A DNA stretch of 35,183 bases from Chlamydiales bacterium (GTDB lineage: Bacteria > Chlamydiota > Chlamydiia > Chlamydiales > Rhabdochlamydiaceae). Of this stretch, positions 16,229 to 23,720 are shown piece by piece. The translations under genes and the position numbers were made by a program. The notes below the pieces were generated by a model. That model saw only the letters and a program-made list of their open reading frames with translations. It searched no databases and was not told the DNA's origin. The stretch's first letter is position 1, and each line of letters opens with the position of its first letter. The DNA lies in the NCBI GenBank assembly GCA_031281085.1, contig JAITFW010000076.1:1-35183 (forward strand), read 5' to 3'.

Positions 16229-16489
16229 ATGTCTATTTTACTAGCTAATATTATTCACTGGGTTTTCTTTGTTTATACAATCATGTTGACTTTGCGTATA
16301 TTGGGTTCCTGGTTTCCAGCTTTTTCCCATACGAGATTTATGTATTTTTTACGGTTTTATACAGATCCTTATTTACATGTGTTTAGAAACCTCATTCCTC
16401 CTATTCATGGACGTTTAGATTTAAGTCCAATTATTGCTTTTTTTGTTCTCCAATTTTTGGAAAACTTTTTTCTGCGGCTTTTTATCTAA
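16229..16489 (+). CDS. YggT family membrane protein
   Basis: 86 residues with two membrane helices, one near 5-28 and one near 66-86. The family signature is clear: 'TLRILGSWFP' after the first helix, then 'TDPYLHVFRNLIPP' and 'GRLDLSPIIAFFVLQFLE'. YggT proteins are inner-membrane proteins linked to cell division, osmotic response and chloroplast nucleoid placement in other lineages; the biochemical role is unsettled. The stop and the next start share one base (TAATG at 16487-16491), so it is coupled to the dihydrouridine synthase. It is divergent from the PilM-like gene. Confidence 0.85.
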   Translation: MSILLANIIHWVFFVYTIMLTLRILGSWFPAFSHTRFMYFLRFYTDPYLHVFRNLIPPIHGRLDLSPIIAFFVLQFLENFFLRLFI

Positions 16490-17514
16490 TGTCCTTGTTG
16501 CAAACATCTTTTTCCTTAGGTTCACTTACCCTTCCTTCTAATATCTTTTGCGCTCCTTTAGCTGGCTGTTCAGATCTTCCTTTTCGTCGAATGCTTGCTA
16601 AATACAAACCTGGTTTGATTTTTTGTGAGATGGTCAAAATGGATGCTTTAGTGCGTCAGAATCCCAAAACTTGTCGCTTTTTAGACTTTGAACCTGTCAT
16701 GCACCCGATCGGTGCACAATTATGTGGAAGCAAACCAGAACTTGCAGCAGAATGTGCGCGTATAATCCAAGACTTAGGGTTTGATAGTCTTGATTTAAAT
16801 TGTGGTTGTCCTGTCGATAAAGTGACAAAGGATGGCAGTGGTTCGGGAATGCTAAAAACACCTCAACTGATTGGAGATGTTTTAGCGAATATGGTATCTG
16901 CAGTAAAAATTCCTGTTACGATTAAGATCCGCTCTGGTTGGGACAGCTCCCAAGTGAATGCAGTAGAAATTGTGAAGATTGCTGAATCAGCAGGAGCAAA
17001 AGCGATTTGTATCCATGGAAGAACGAGAGCCCAGGCTTACAGAGGTCCTGCAAATTGGGATTGGATTCGCGAATGCAAGCAAGTAGCGCAAACCATTAAA
17101 GTAATTGGTAACGGAGATGTTTTTTCAGCTTCTGATGCGGAAAAACTTTTTTTACATACTGGATGTGATGCCATTTTAGTGGCTCGTGGTACAATGGGTC
17201 ACCCTTGGATTGTAGAGGACATCTATCAATATCTAACCACAAAAAAGGTGCCTATTCGAACTTCTTATGAAAGACGGGATATCTTTCTAGAACATCTAGA
17301 ACACATTCTTTCTTATCGAGAAGAGAGGAAAGCGGTGCAAGATTTAAGAAGGATTGGATGTTGGTTTTTAAAAAGTATGCAAGGCGCTTCTCAATTACGC
17401 GAAGCGATTAATCGAGCAGAGTCTACATTAGCAATTCGCAAGTTAATCACAGATTATGCTTGGGAAGAGGTCATGATCTCTTCTTCTAAGCCAGATGAAG
17501 AAACCTCTTCTTAG
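16489..17514 (+). CDS. dus: tRNA-dihydrouridine synthase (DusB type)
   Basis: FMN enzyme reducing specific uridines in tRNA to dihydrouridine with NAD(P)H. Its 341 residues are typical of the family. 'IFCAPLAGCSDLPFRR' (19-34) begins the TIM barrel, 'GAQLCGSKPE' follows, the catalytic Cys is Cys107 in 'LNCGCPVDKVTKDGSGSGML', then 'VTIKIRSGWD', 'CIHGRTRAQAYRGPANWDWI', 'VIGNGDVFSA' and 'ILVARGTMGHPWIVEDI'. This set is closest to the DusB/NifR3 group. The counterpart in C. trachomatis is CT644 (yohI) as I recall. Confidence 0.93.
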   Translation: MSLLQTSFSLGSLTLPSNIFCAPLAGCSDLPFRRMLAKYKPGLIFCEMVKMDALVRQNPKTCRFLDFEPVMHPIGAQLCGSKPELAAECARIIQDLGFDSLDLNCGCPVDKVTKDGSGSGMLKTPQLIGDVLANMVSAVKIPVTIKIRSGWDSSQVNAVEIVKIAESAGAKAICIHGRTRAQAYRGPANWDWIRECKQVAQTIKVIGNGDVFSASDAEKLFLHTGCDAILVARGTMGHPWIVEDIYQYLTTKKVPIRTSYERRDIFLEHLEHILSYREERKAVQDLRRIGCWFLKSMQGASQLREAINRAESTLAIRKLITDYAWEEVMISSSKPDEETSS

Positions 17515-17619
17515 TTTAGAATGATTTTTCTGTTTTTTGTCCTTATACGACTTTCGAGAAAAAAATGTTTCCGATAAAATAAAGCCACCTCTATTCTTTA
17601 GGCAATAAAAAAAGGTCGT

Positions 17620-18081
17620 ATGAAAAAACTCCTGAAAACTGCTCATACTTATCTTACGTTAATCTTCAGTCCTTTATTCGCTGATGCGCGAGAAACACAA
17701 GATTTAGAAGTTACACAGTCTGTTGAAAATGCATTTTCATCTGTAAATATCTCTAAATTACATGGCTCTTTTTCTGGATACGGACAAAAAGATTACCGTG
17801 TTTTAAGCTTATCTATACCTTATGTGAAACTGTTTTATGTAGGAATGGGGTTAAACATTGATTACCATGTGGATAAAGAAAAAGCCATGGATGCTTTCTT
17901 TTTTAAACGCTCTGCTGAGGTAAAACGTAGACCCTTTGTGGAATTATGTCCAAAGTTTGCATTAGGAAAGCAATACGCGGGTAGCTTTTTAGAAATGCAG
18001 ATAGGTTTCTTAAAAATACCCATTCTCTTCAAAGAAGAGAATGCTATCGTATTTGTTCTTAGATATGGAATGGGTTTTTAA
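17620..18081 (+). CDS. Small outer-membrane-like protein, first of three paralogues
   Basis: 153 residues with a signal peptide (MKKLLKTAHTYLTLIFSPLFA, cut near 'FADA'), then 'EVTQSVENAFSSVNISKL', the divergent equivalent of the 'ENSFGY(V/L)N(I/V)G' motif in the two genes that follow. Alternating beta-rich sequence ends in 'FVLRYGMGF'; a terminal Phe after such a strand is the usual BAM recognition signal of outer-membrane barrels. It also keeps 'ALGKQYAGSF' in place of the shared 'LGKQY' block. It is about 40 residues shorter than its neighbours and lacks the 'GVGY/GIGY' strand, so it may be the most eroded copy. AAGG precedes the ATG. Function unknown. Confidence 0.75.
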   Translation: MKKLLKTAHTYLTLIFSPLFADARETQDLEVTQSVENAFSSVNISKLHGSFSGYGQKDYRVLSLSIPYVKLFYVGMGLNIDYHVDKEKAMDAFFFKRSAEVKRRPFVELCPKFALGKQYAGSFLEMQIGFLKIPILFKEENAIVFVLRYGMGF

Positions 18082-18143
18082 AACACCTTTCTAGTGCTGC
18101 TTCTCTCTTATCTTAAAGTTTTCATTTAGCGTTTGTTTTTATC

Positions 18144-18173
18144 ATATAAATTTTCTTTCAAGAAGAAAAAAAA
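18144..18173. repeat. Upstream inverted-repeat element, copy 1
   Basis: ATATAAATTTTCTTTCAAGAAG followed by an A tract, about 60 bases before the second paralogue. TTTTCTT and AAGAAAA form a perfect 7-bp inverted repeat around a 5-base centre. Copy 2 (18906-18934) has the same order and differs in only one base of the core. It could be an operator, a curved upstream element or an RNA hairpin. Confidence 0.5.
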
Positions 18174-18233
18174 GATTCTCGTTAATAGAATGGTCATTGT
18201 CCATTATTCTTAATAAGAAACGAGAAAGATTAT

Positions 18234-18818
18234 ATGAAAAAAATATTAAAAATTGTTCCTGTTTTTATGTTGACCTTTGGCTCTTTATTTGCTAATACAC
18301 AACAAGTGGAGGTTGCAAAATCTATTGAGAATTCATTTGGATATGTGAATATTGGTATGGAATCTCTTTTTTCTGCTCCTTTTTTTGGGGTTGGATATAG
18401 ATTGCAAAAAAATCAGCATGGTTTAGATCTGTCAGCATCGATTGTGTGTAGAAGTATTGATTACACATCTCGTTTTGAAGCTAGAAAAGCTCGTATTACA
18501 AGAAGAAAAGCGAATGTTTTATACAATTTCTTTTTCTTTCCTCGTGTAGACTCTCAGGTTTACCTAGGATTAGGAGTTGGAGTTAACTACATCGATATAA
18601 AAAAAGTTGGGTCCATTATGGGTTTTTCTCCAGAGGTTGCATTAGGTAAACAATATAGCAGTAGACAAGGTTATCAACGTTTTATCCAACTACAAATGAG
18701 TTTACCAGGTCTTTATACTAGATCTAAAAAAACCAGATCTGATCATGACTACCAAATGGTGAAAACCGATTTGGAATGTGCTCCTTTATTTACTTTTACT
18801 TATGGGATTGGTTTCTAA
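18234..18818 (+). CDS. Small outer-membrane-like protein, second paralogue
   Basis: 194 residues. A signal peptide (MKKILKIVPVFMLTFGSLFA) is followed by 'TQQVEVAKSIENSFGYVNIG', a row of amphipathic strands ('FFGVGYRLQKNQHGLDLSAS', 'SQVYLGLGVGVNYI'), the shared 'EVALGKQYSSRQGYQRFIQL' block, and the terminal strand 'APLFTFTYGIGF' with the C-terminal Phe expected for barrels inserted by BAM. An eight-stranded barrel would fit the size. No strong ribosome site is seen (GAGAAAG). It shares an upstream inverted repeat with the third paralogue. Confidence 0.8.
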   Translation: MKKILKIVPVFMLTFGSLFANTQQVEVAKSIENSFGYVNIGMESLFSAPFFGVGYRLQKNQHGLDLSASIVCRSIDYTSRFEARKARITRRKANVLYNFFFFPRVDSQVYLGLGVGVNYIDIKKVGSIMGFSPEVALGKQYSSRQGYQRFIQLQMSLPGLYTRSKKTRSDHDYQMVKTDLECAPLFTFTYGIGF

Positions 18819-18905
18819 GCGTCTTTTTTGGCTGTTTTAAAAATAAAAACCAGCTCTAGAGATTCTTGATTATATTAGATATAAGATAAGGATTTTATTT
18901 TTGTT

Positions 18906-18934
18906 ATATAAATTTTCTTTTAAGAAGAAAAAAA
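18906..18934. repeat. Upstream inverted-repeat element, copy 2
   Basis: ATATAAATTTTCTTTTAAGAAG plus an A tract, again about 60 bases before the next paralogue (18993), and followed in both copies by a similar 'TAGAATG' block. The repeat arms TTTTCTT / AAGAAAA are fully conserved while nearby spacer sequence has diverged, which suggests that the element is kept for a reason. Confidence 0.5.
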
Positions 18935-18992
18935 TGCACTGTGTTCATAGAATGTCTTTTGTATTTCATCATTAACAACGGAGTATGTGTAT

Positions 18993-19595
18993 ATGAATAA
19001 GATATTGAAAATTGTTACAGCTTGTCTTTTGTTACCTGTTAGCTTTTTATGTGCTAATACACAAGAAGTTCAAGAAGAGCAGCAAACCAGCTGTTGCTGT
19101 TTTGTGGAAAATTCATTTGGATATCTTAATGTGGGAGTGGGTCCTTTACCAGAATTAATTCCTTCTTTGGGAATTGGTTATAGAGCACAGAAGGATCATC
19201 ATGGATTCGATTTATCTGGATCTATTGCTAAAACTTGGATGCAAACAACAGTTCGTGCAGGTATTTTATACAATTATTTTTTCAAGCCTAATCTAGAATC
19301 TGAATTTTATGCTGGTTTAGGTATAGGAATGAAAGGCGTACGAGAAAAGGCTTTGCCTCAGGATAATTCTTATGTAGCGATTTATCCAGAGCTTGTATTT
19401 GGTAAACAATACAAGAATGAAACAAACTGCCAGCGTTTCTTCCAAATGCAAATTGGTTTCCCTGTTTTTGCTCTTGATAAGATCGTTAAGAAGACTTGGA
19501 CTCATCGTAGAAGTTCTTATAGCGTTTCTTATCCTACATCTTACAAGACCTCCTATGTTCCTGAAATCATTTTCAGCTACGGTATTGGTTTCTAA
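18993..19595 (+). CDS. Small outer-membrane-like protein, third paralogue
   Basis: 200 residues from the ATG at 18993 (GGAG 9 bases upstream; a GTG two codons earlier is also in frame). A signal peptide (MNKILKIVTACLLLPVSFLCA) is followed by 'NTQEVQ', a four-Cys cluster near 'TSCCCFVENSFGYLNVG', then 'SLGIGYRAQKDHHGFDLSGS', 'EFYAGLGIGMKG', 'ELVFGKQYKNETNCQRFFQM' and the terminal 'PEIIFSYGIGF'. It is most similar to the second paralogue. The Cys cluster just after the signal peptide is unique to this copy and might give disulfide cross-linking, as in chlamydial Cys-rich envelope proteins (inference). Confidence 0.8.
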   Translation: MNKILKIVTACLLLPVSFLCANTQEVQEEQQTSCCCFVENSFGYLNVGVGPLPELIPSLGIGYRAQKDHHGFDLSGSIAKTWMQTTVRAGILYNYFFKPNLESEFYAGLGIGMKGVREKALPQDNSYVAIYPELVFGKQYKNETNCQRFFQMQIGFPVFALDKIVKKTWTHRRSSYSVSYPTSYKTSYVPEIIFSYGIGF

Positions 19596-19606
19596 CTTTC
19601 TTAAGA

Positions 19607-19634
19607 GCTGCCTTAAAATCTTAGGGCAGCCTTT
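19607..19634 (+). terminator. Rho-independent terminator after the barrel cluster
   Basis: GCTGCCTTAA (19607-19616), loop AATC, TTAGGGCAGC (19621-19630): a ten-pair stem with one G-U wobble, followed by CTTTTATTT. It starts 12 bases after the stop of the third paralogue. Confidence 0.8.
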
Positions 19635-19651
19635 TATTTCGATGTTTTTGT

Positions 19652-20125
19652 TTATTCTTTTAACTTTTTTTCAAAGATTTTTGACAAACGAGAGATTTCT
19701 TCTGGAGTTTCTTGGGTAGGAGTAGCTATAGATCTTCTTTTCTTTTCGTTTTTTTTAGCAACATAAGAGAGAAAATCTGTTAAGGAAAGAGTTTTTGCTC
19801 CTAATGTTCTGCAGCGTTTAATAAGCTCTTGGTCATTGGATACAACTGTTATGTATGCTGGGTTTTTATATAATTGAATTTCTTCGAAAATATAGAAATC
19901 AGCTGTCACGTTTAGAGGAGTATAGATGATTTCTACTTGGCCTATATGGTGTTTTGTAGAGTGTTTTTCGTGAGGATCGCTCCCATCAAAGACTAAGACA
20001 ATATCTAAAAACGAAGAGATAGAAGTGGCAAAATATGAGATGAGTTTATGACGATATTGATGTAGGGGGTTGTGTTTTTTTGTTAAATGAAAAAGGAGGT
20101 TGTAGCCATCTACAAAGTAACGCAT
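19652..20125 (-). CDS. NYN-domain ribonuclease, YacP/Rae1 type
   Basis: 157 residues with a PIN-like NYN fold: 'MRYFVDGYNLLFHL' (Asp6, Asn9), 'LDIVLVFDGSDP', 'VTADFYIFEEI' and 'ITVVSNDQELIKRCRTLGAK' supply the acidic metal-binding residues. The best-known relative, Bacillus Rae1, is a ribosome-associated endoribonuclease; that role here is only by analogy. The C-terminus is a Lys/Glu-rich helix. Its start shares one base with the stop of the upstream rdgB gene (TAATG), so the two are translated together. Confidence 0.8.
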   Translation of the reverse strand: MRYFVDGYNLLFHLTKKHNPLHQYRHKLISYFATSISSFLDIVLVFDGSDPHEKHSTKHHIGQVEIIYTPLNVTADFYIFEEIQLYKNPAYITVVSNDQELIKRCRTLGAKTLSLTDFLSYVAKKNEKKRRSIATPTQETPEEISRLSKIFEKKLKE

Positions 20126-20718
20126 TAAATCAGAGATTTTAATAGAGGAAAAAGCTTATCTAACGCTTTTCTACGGTGGGAGATTTTATTTTTAGTAGCT
20201 TCTTCTAATTGAGCGAAAGTTTTTCCATATTCATGCTTCATAAAAATAGAGTCATAACCGAAACCTAAATTGCCTTTTTCCTTTTCTAAAATCACTCCCT
20301 CTACTTTTCCAGTAGTGGTTTTCTTTAAACCTTCTGGAGAGGCTAGAGAGATCGCGCATTCAAAATAGGCATGGCGTAAAGAGGCTTGCAAATGCTGCAT
20401 AGAGTTAAGCAGTTTTTGTCTGTTTTGTTTATCAGTTGCATTGTCCCCTGCGTAACGACGAGAAAAAATACCAGGCTCTCCATTTAAAGCAGGAACAACA
20501 AGTCCTGAATCATCAGCGATTACCCACGCGTTCAATTGAGCAGCAGCGTGTATAGCTTTGGCAGTAGAGTTTTCTATGAAATTTGTTCCCTTCTCTTCCT
20601 GGGGGATATAAGAGGGAAAATCGATTAAGCTTAATAAATCTAATTTAGGAAATAATTTAAATATAGCACGAAATTCTCTGATCTTATGTACATTTTTACT
20701 AGCAATAATCAAACGCAT
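20125..20718 (-). CDS. rdgB: XTP/dITP diphosphatase (RdgB/HAM1)
   Basis: House-cleaning enzyme that hydrolyses non-canonical purine triphosphates (dITP, XTP) to monophosphates and keeps them out of DNA and RNA. 197 residues, normal length. Motifs: 'IIASKNVHKIREF' at the N-terminus (Ser-x-Asn-x-x-Lys), 'FIENSTAKA', 'ADDSGLVVPALNGEPGIFSR' with the catalytic acidic residues, 'GNLGFGYDSIF', and 'KNKISHRRKAL' near the end. It forms a TAATG-coupled pair with the YacP-type nuclease, so nucleotide hygiene and RNA cleavage are co-expressed. Confidence 0.95.
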   Translation of the reverse strand: MRLIIASKNVHKIREFRAIFKLFPKLDLLSLIDFPSYIPQEEKGTNFIENSTAKAIHAAAQLNAWVIADDSGLVVPALNGEPGIFSRRYAGDNATDKQNRQKLLNSMQHLQASLRHAYFECAISLASPEGLKKTTTGKVEGVILEKEKGNLGFGYDSIFMKHEYGKTFAQLEEATKNKISHRRKALDKLFPLLKSLI

Positions 20719-20790
20719 AAAACTGTTCTCTTGTTTTAATAAAGATATAGCAAATCAGAGACATTGGATGCAAAGTTCCTTTTCAAAATT

Positions 20791-22941
20791 TTAAAGATAA
20801 CTGTGGATTGCTTCTATAGTAAAAGTTTCTTCTTGAAATTGAAAAGACTCTCCTACCGATAAACCATGAATGGTCGAAGCTAGCTTGGATTGAAAGGAAA
20901 GAATATTTTTTTCTGGGTCGGCATCCCATGGTCCTAGAATGGTATAGCTAATTGTTTCTCCGCGAGTATTTTTGCAATCAATAATAGCCCCTACTCCTAC
21001 TTCTTGAGTGGAAATGTCTTCTTTAGATAAAATACGCGCACGGTGCATTTGACTGGATAAGGTTTTTAGTTCCGATTGCAGTCTGTCTCTGCGTTCTAAA
21101 GCAGCTTTGAACTCTGCATTTTCTCTTAGGTCTCCATGAGCCCTTGCAACCTCAATTTCTTTAGCATTTTCTACAGTTTTTACTGTGGCTATTTGTTGAA
21201 TTCTTTTCTGTAATTTTTGATATCCTTCTTGGGTTGTCCAAATAGTAAGATCTTCTTGAGCCTCTTTTTTATGGAGTTTAGCCAATTGAGGATAGGCTAC
21301 TTCTGCAAGAGAGACAAAGATTTTTTGATCGTGATCGCTTAAAGAGTGGCATTTGGTAGCAAGAAGAAGAAACTCTTTTACATCTTCAATACTGGATTCC
21401 TGCATAATCTGTCTTACTATAGCAAAACGATGAGCTGATATAAGAATATGAATCTTTTTAACAAGGTCTCTTTGTAGAGGTTGATGTTCAATCCTACTCA
21501 GTAAAACTAAAAGTCCTTCAAAAAACTTGATTCGACCCTGTTCGTCACAAAGAGGAAGTGTTTTTTGACTAATGACTTTTTGAAAGTACCAAATAAAAGC
21601 AGATGGATATTTATCTGGATAGGTGTATAGTTGTTCTAGTTTTTGCAGGAGGCTGTCTGAGGAGGCCTTAGCTGCGAGTAAAGCAGAAAGGATATGATCT
21701 CTTAATGCAGAAATATCGATATAAAAAAGCAAGTCTAAAAAAATCTGCGGCCATTCTTCGAAATTTTGTTGTAGGTGGTTTAAGCAGCGTTTTTTAAAAC
21801 TAATGATTTTAATCTCGTCGATGAGTTTGAAAATAGAAGGGCAGTTTTTTAAAATTTCTTTTACTTTCTCAGATTCTTTTTCATCTTTTAAATCTTGCAG
21901 AAAGAAATGAATTTGTAGGCTTTGAGCAGGAGTGATATCAGCGAACAAAAGGGCTTCGGAGAGTTTGGTTTTCAGAGTTGTTTTGAACTCTTCGTTTCTC
22001 AGTGTTTCTGGAAAATCTTTTAAAAATCCATAGACCATTTCAATAAGAGTGTTCGCATTAGGCTTGCTTTGTAATACGTCGCTGAGCTTTTGCTCATGAC
22101 TGATTTCTGTTTGTCTTAATTTAAAAGTGTTTTTAATGTCCTCAGGGATTTCAATAAAAGTGTCTTTTTTTAGCTTAGATCTAGTTGTTTGCCACCACCT
22201 TGTCCATTCCTTAGCAGGAATGATGAGATCGCATAATTCATCCTTAATTTCTGCTGTTGTTTTAGGTCCTAAATCTTTTAATAACATGTGAATGACACAA
22301 ACTGGATCTTTTCTAGCTTTTTTCTCGAGCAAATCAGGATTCCCAAACCGCAAAGCTAAAAAATGATCAGCAGGAATAGGAATTAAAACTTTGAACGCTG
22401 TTGCAAAGGAAAGATCTTTTTTGCCAGGTACGTAATCAAACTCAATGCTAACTTGTTCAAGAACAAAAGAAAAATCTACAATTTCCCCAACACCCCATCC
22501 TCCTGTGTGAAAGACATAATTTCCCATTTTCATATGAGAGAGCAGTTCGAAGTTGCTAACCGCACCTTGGAACTTTTCCCGATTACGCAACCCTACTAGA
22601 CGGATTTTTTCGTTAAAAAGAGGATCATTTGGATATTTAGCTTTCAAAAAATCTAATGTCATATGCGCTAAAGCATCATCGTTCATTGTTTGTAAATCAA
22701 TGATCAGTTTGAATACTTCTTCAGAACCAGGGTTTTGTGAGGTAGTCTGCCATAAGGGTAAGATTTCTTGTACGTGTAGACCGAAAGATTCTGCTATTTC
22801 AGAGTGCTTGATGCTTTTTAAAATTGCTTTGAGTTCTTCTATATCCAACTCATCCCCAGAGCAGTATTCCTCCCATAATTTGAGTATTCCAGAGTAATTG
22901 TGTTTAGCGATGTGAGTTTGGAAATCTTTAAGATAGCTCAT
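20791..22941 (-). CDS. greA: Transcription elongation factor GreA with long N-terminal extension
   Basis: 716 residues. The last 148 or so (from about 569, 'TTQEGYQKLQKRI') are a complete GreA: a coiled coil with the acidic tip 'HGDLRENAEF' (602-611, Asp604 and Glu607), which enters the RNA-polymerase secondary channel to trigger cleavage of backtracked transcript, then the C-terminal FKBP-like domain ('GVGAIIDCK', 'ISYTILGPWDAD', 'LSVGESFQF'). Normal GreA is about 158 residues. The first 560 are helical, with 'NYVFHTGGWGVGEIVDF' (a CarD/Tudor-like strand region) near 135-155 followed by helical-repeat sequence. A GreA of about 715 residues is known in Chlamydia (CT636), so the extension is a lineage trait. 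Its function is not established to my knowledge. Confidence 0.92.
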   Translation of the reverse strand: MSYLKDFQTHIAKHNYSGILKLWEEYCSGDELDIEELKAILKSIKHSEIAESFGLHVQEILPLWQTTSQNPGSEEVFKLIIDLQTMNDDALAHMTLDFLKAKYPNDPLFNEKIRLVGLRNREKFQGAVSNFELLSHMKMGNYVFHTGGWGVGEIVDFSFVLEQVSIEFDYVPGKKDLSFATAFKVLIPIPADHFLALRFGNPDLLEKKARKDPVCVIHMLLKDLGPKTTAEIKDELCDLIIPAKEWTRWWQTTRSKLKKDTFIEIPEDIKNTFKLRQTEISHEQKLSDVLQSKPNANTLIEMVYGFLKDFPETLRNEEFKTTLKTKLSEALLFADITPAQSLQIHFFLQDLKDEKESEKVKEILKNCPSIFKLIDEIKIISFKKRCLNHLQQNFEEWPQIFLDLLFYIDISALRDHILSALLAAKASSDSLLQKLEQLYTYPDKYPSAFIWYFQKVISQKTLPLCDEQGRIKFFEGLLVLLSRIEHQPLQRDLVKKIHILISAHRFAIVRQIMQESSIEDVKEFLLLATKCHSLSDHDQKIFVSLAEVAYPQLAKLHKKEAQEDLTIWTTQEGYQKLQKRIQQIATVKTVENAKEIEVARAHGDLRENAEFKAALERRDRLQSELKTLSSQMHRARILSKEDISTQEVGVGAIIDCKNTRGETISYTILGPWDADPEKNILSFQSKLASTIHGLSVGESFQFQEETFTIEAIHSYL

Positions 22942-23101
22942 TTGAATTCCTTATAACTTATAGAAAATATGTGAAAGAAAAGATCGTCAAAAGGATCATT
23001 AAACTCCGCTTTTGAGTTTTTAACTAATAGTTCAGATTGCTTTTTCTTGCATTCATTGAGTATATGAGTTCAACTAATTATCTTCAATTAAAACCCTAAA
23101 A

Positions 23102-23131
23102 ACAATTCCTACGATAGAAAGGATTGTTTTT
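23102..23131. terminator. Hairpin with T tract, probably bidirectional
   Basis: ACAATTCCT (23102-23110) pairs with AGGATTGT (23120-23127), with one bulged base and a 9-base loop, followed on the plus strand by a run of T; on the minus strand the hairpin is followed by TTTTTA. It lies about 40 bases past the stop of the DUF2227 gene, which it probably serves. Confidence 0.55.
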
Positions 23132-23167
23132 TTTGAAATTCAAATTTTTATTCGTTTTTTTTAAAAT

Positions 23168-23626
23168 TTATTTTATTTTTCTTGATTTTTTTACATCTAA
23201 AAAGAGATGGCTCCAATCGGATAGGCAAATTCCTGCTAAGACATAGATAAAGGATGTTTTAAAATGTTTGTAAAAAGAAAAGATATTCTCTGAAAAAGAA
23301 AAGCTAAAGCTAAGTAGAAATAGAAGGGAACTAAGCCAAATAATACGAGTAAGAGAGCCAAATAAAAAAGAATGAGAAATGCCTCTATGCCTAAATATTT
23401 TGGAGTAACCACGAAAAGGCAATGTGATAAATCCACGCAGAGAAAATAGTTTTACTTTGTGAACAAGATCTAAATCTGGACTCATAAATAAAGTGGCATA
23501 AGTAAAAGTTGCAACGAAGCTCATCAGAGCTTTTTCTGAAAGATGAAAGAAATAATGACCAAAACCCACCAATATAGGCAGTACGAGGAAAAGATTGAAT
23601 CCGGTATGAGTTTTATAGTTTGCCAT
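23168..23626 (-). CDS. DUF2227-like putative metal-binding membrane protein
   Basis: 152 residues with three or four membrane segments. Conserved polar residues sit in a pattern I associate with the DUF2227 / YdjM-like group: 'YKTHTGFN' at the start, 'MSPDLDL', 'RHRGISHSFLFGSLTRIIWL' and 'LSDWSHLFLD'. The His and Asp residues could bind a metal, as in membrane-embedded hydrolases, but no activity is known. The C-terminus is basic. AAGGATC precedes the ATG. It follows no clear operon partner; the next plus-strand gene is divergent by 94 bases. Confidence 0.65.
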   Translation of the reverse strand: MANYKTHTGFNLFLVLPILVGFGHYFFHLSEKALMSFVATFTYATLFMSPDLDLVHKVKLFSLRGFITLPFRGYSKIFRHRGISHSFLFGSLTRIIWLSSLLFLLSFSFSFSENIFSFYKHFKTSFIYVLAGICLSDWSHLFLDVKKSRKIK

Positions 23627-23720
23627 AGGTTGATCCTTTTAAAGTCTTGTTAGAAACTAAGTAGCTCTTTATTTTTGGTGCTTCCTTTGAAAGTTAAGCA
23701 GGCTAGATTAAGAGTGCTTT

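Noticed and set aside
19393-19719. 108-codon plus-strand frame over the end of the third barrel gene and its terminator
   Set aside because: It overlaps a real gene in another frame and reads through a strong terminator; hydrophobic content is a frame-shift artefact.
22553-22897. 114-codon plus-strand frame inside greA
   Set aside because: Fully inside a confidently identified gene on the other strand; no homology visible.
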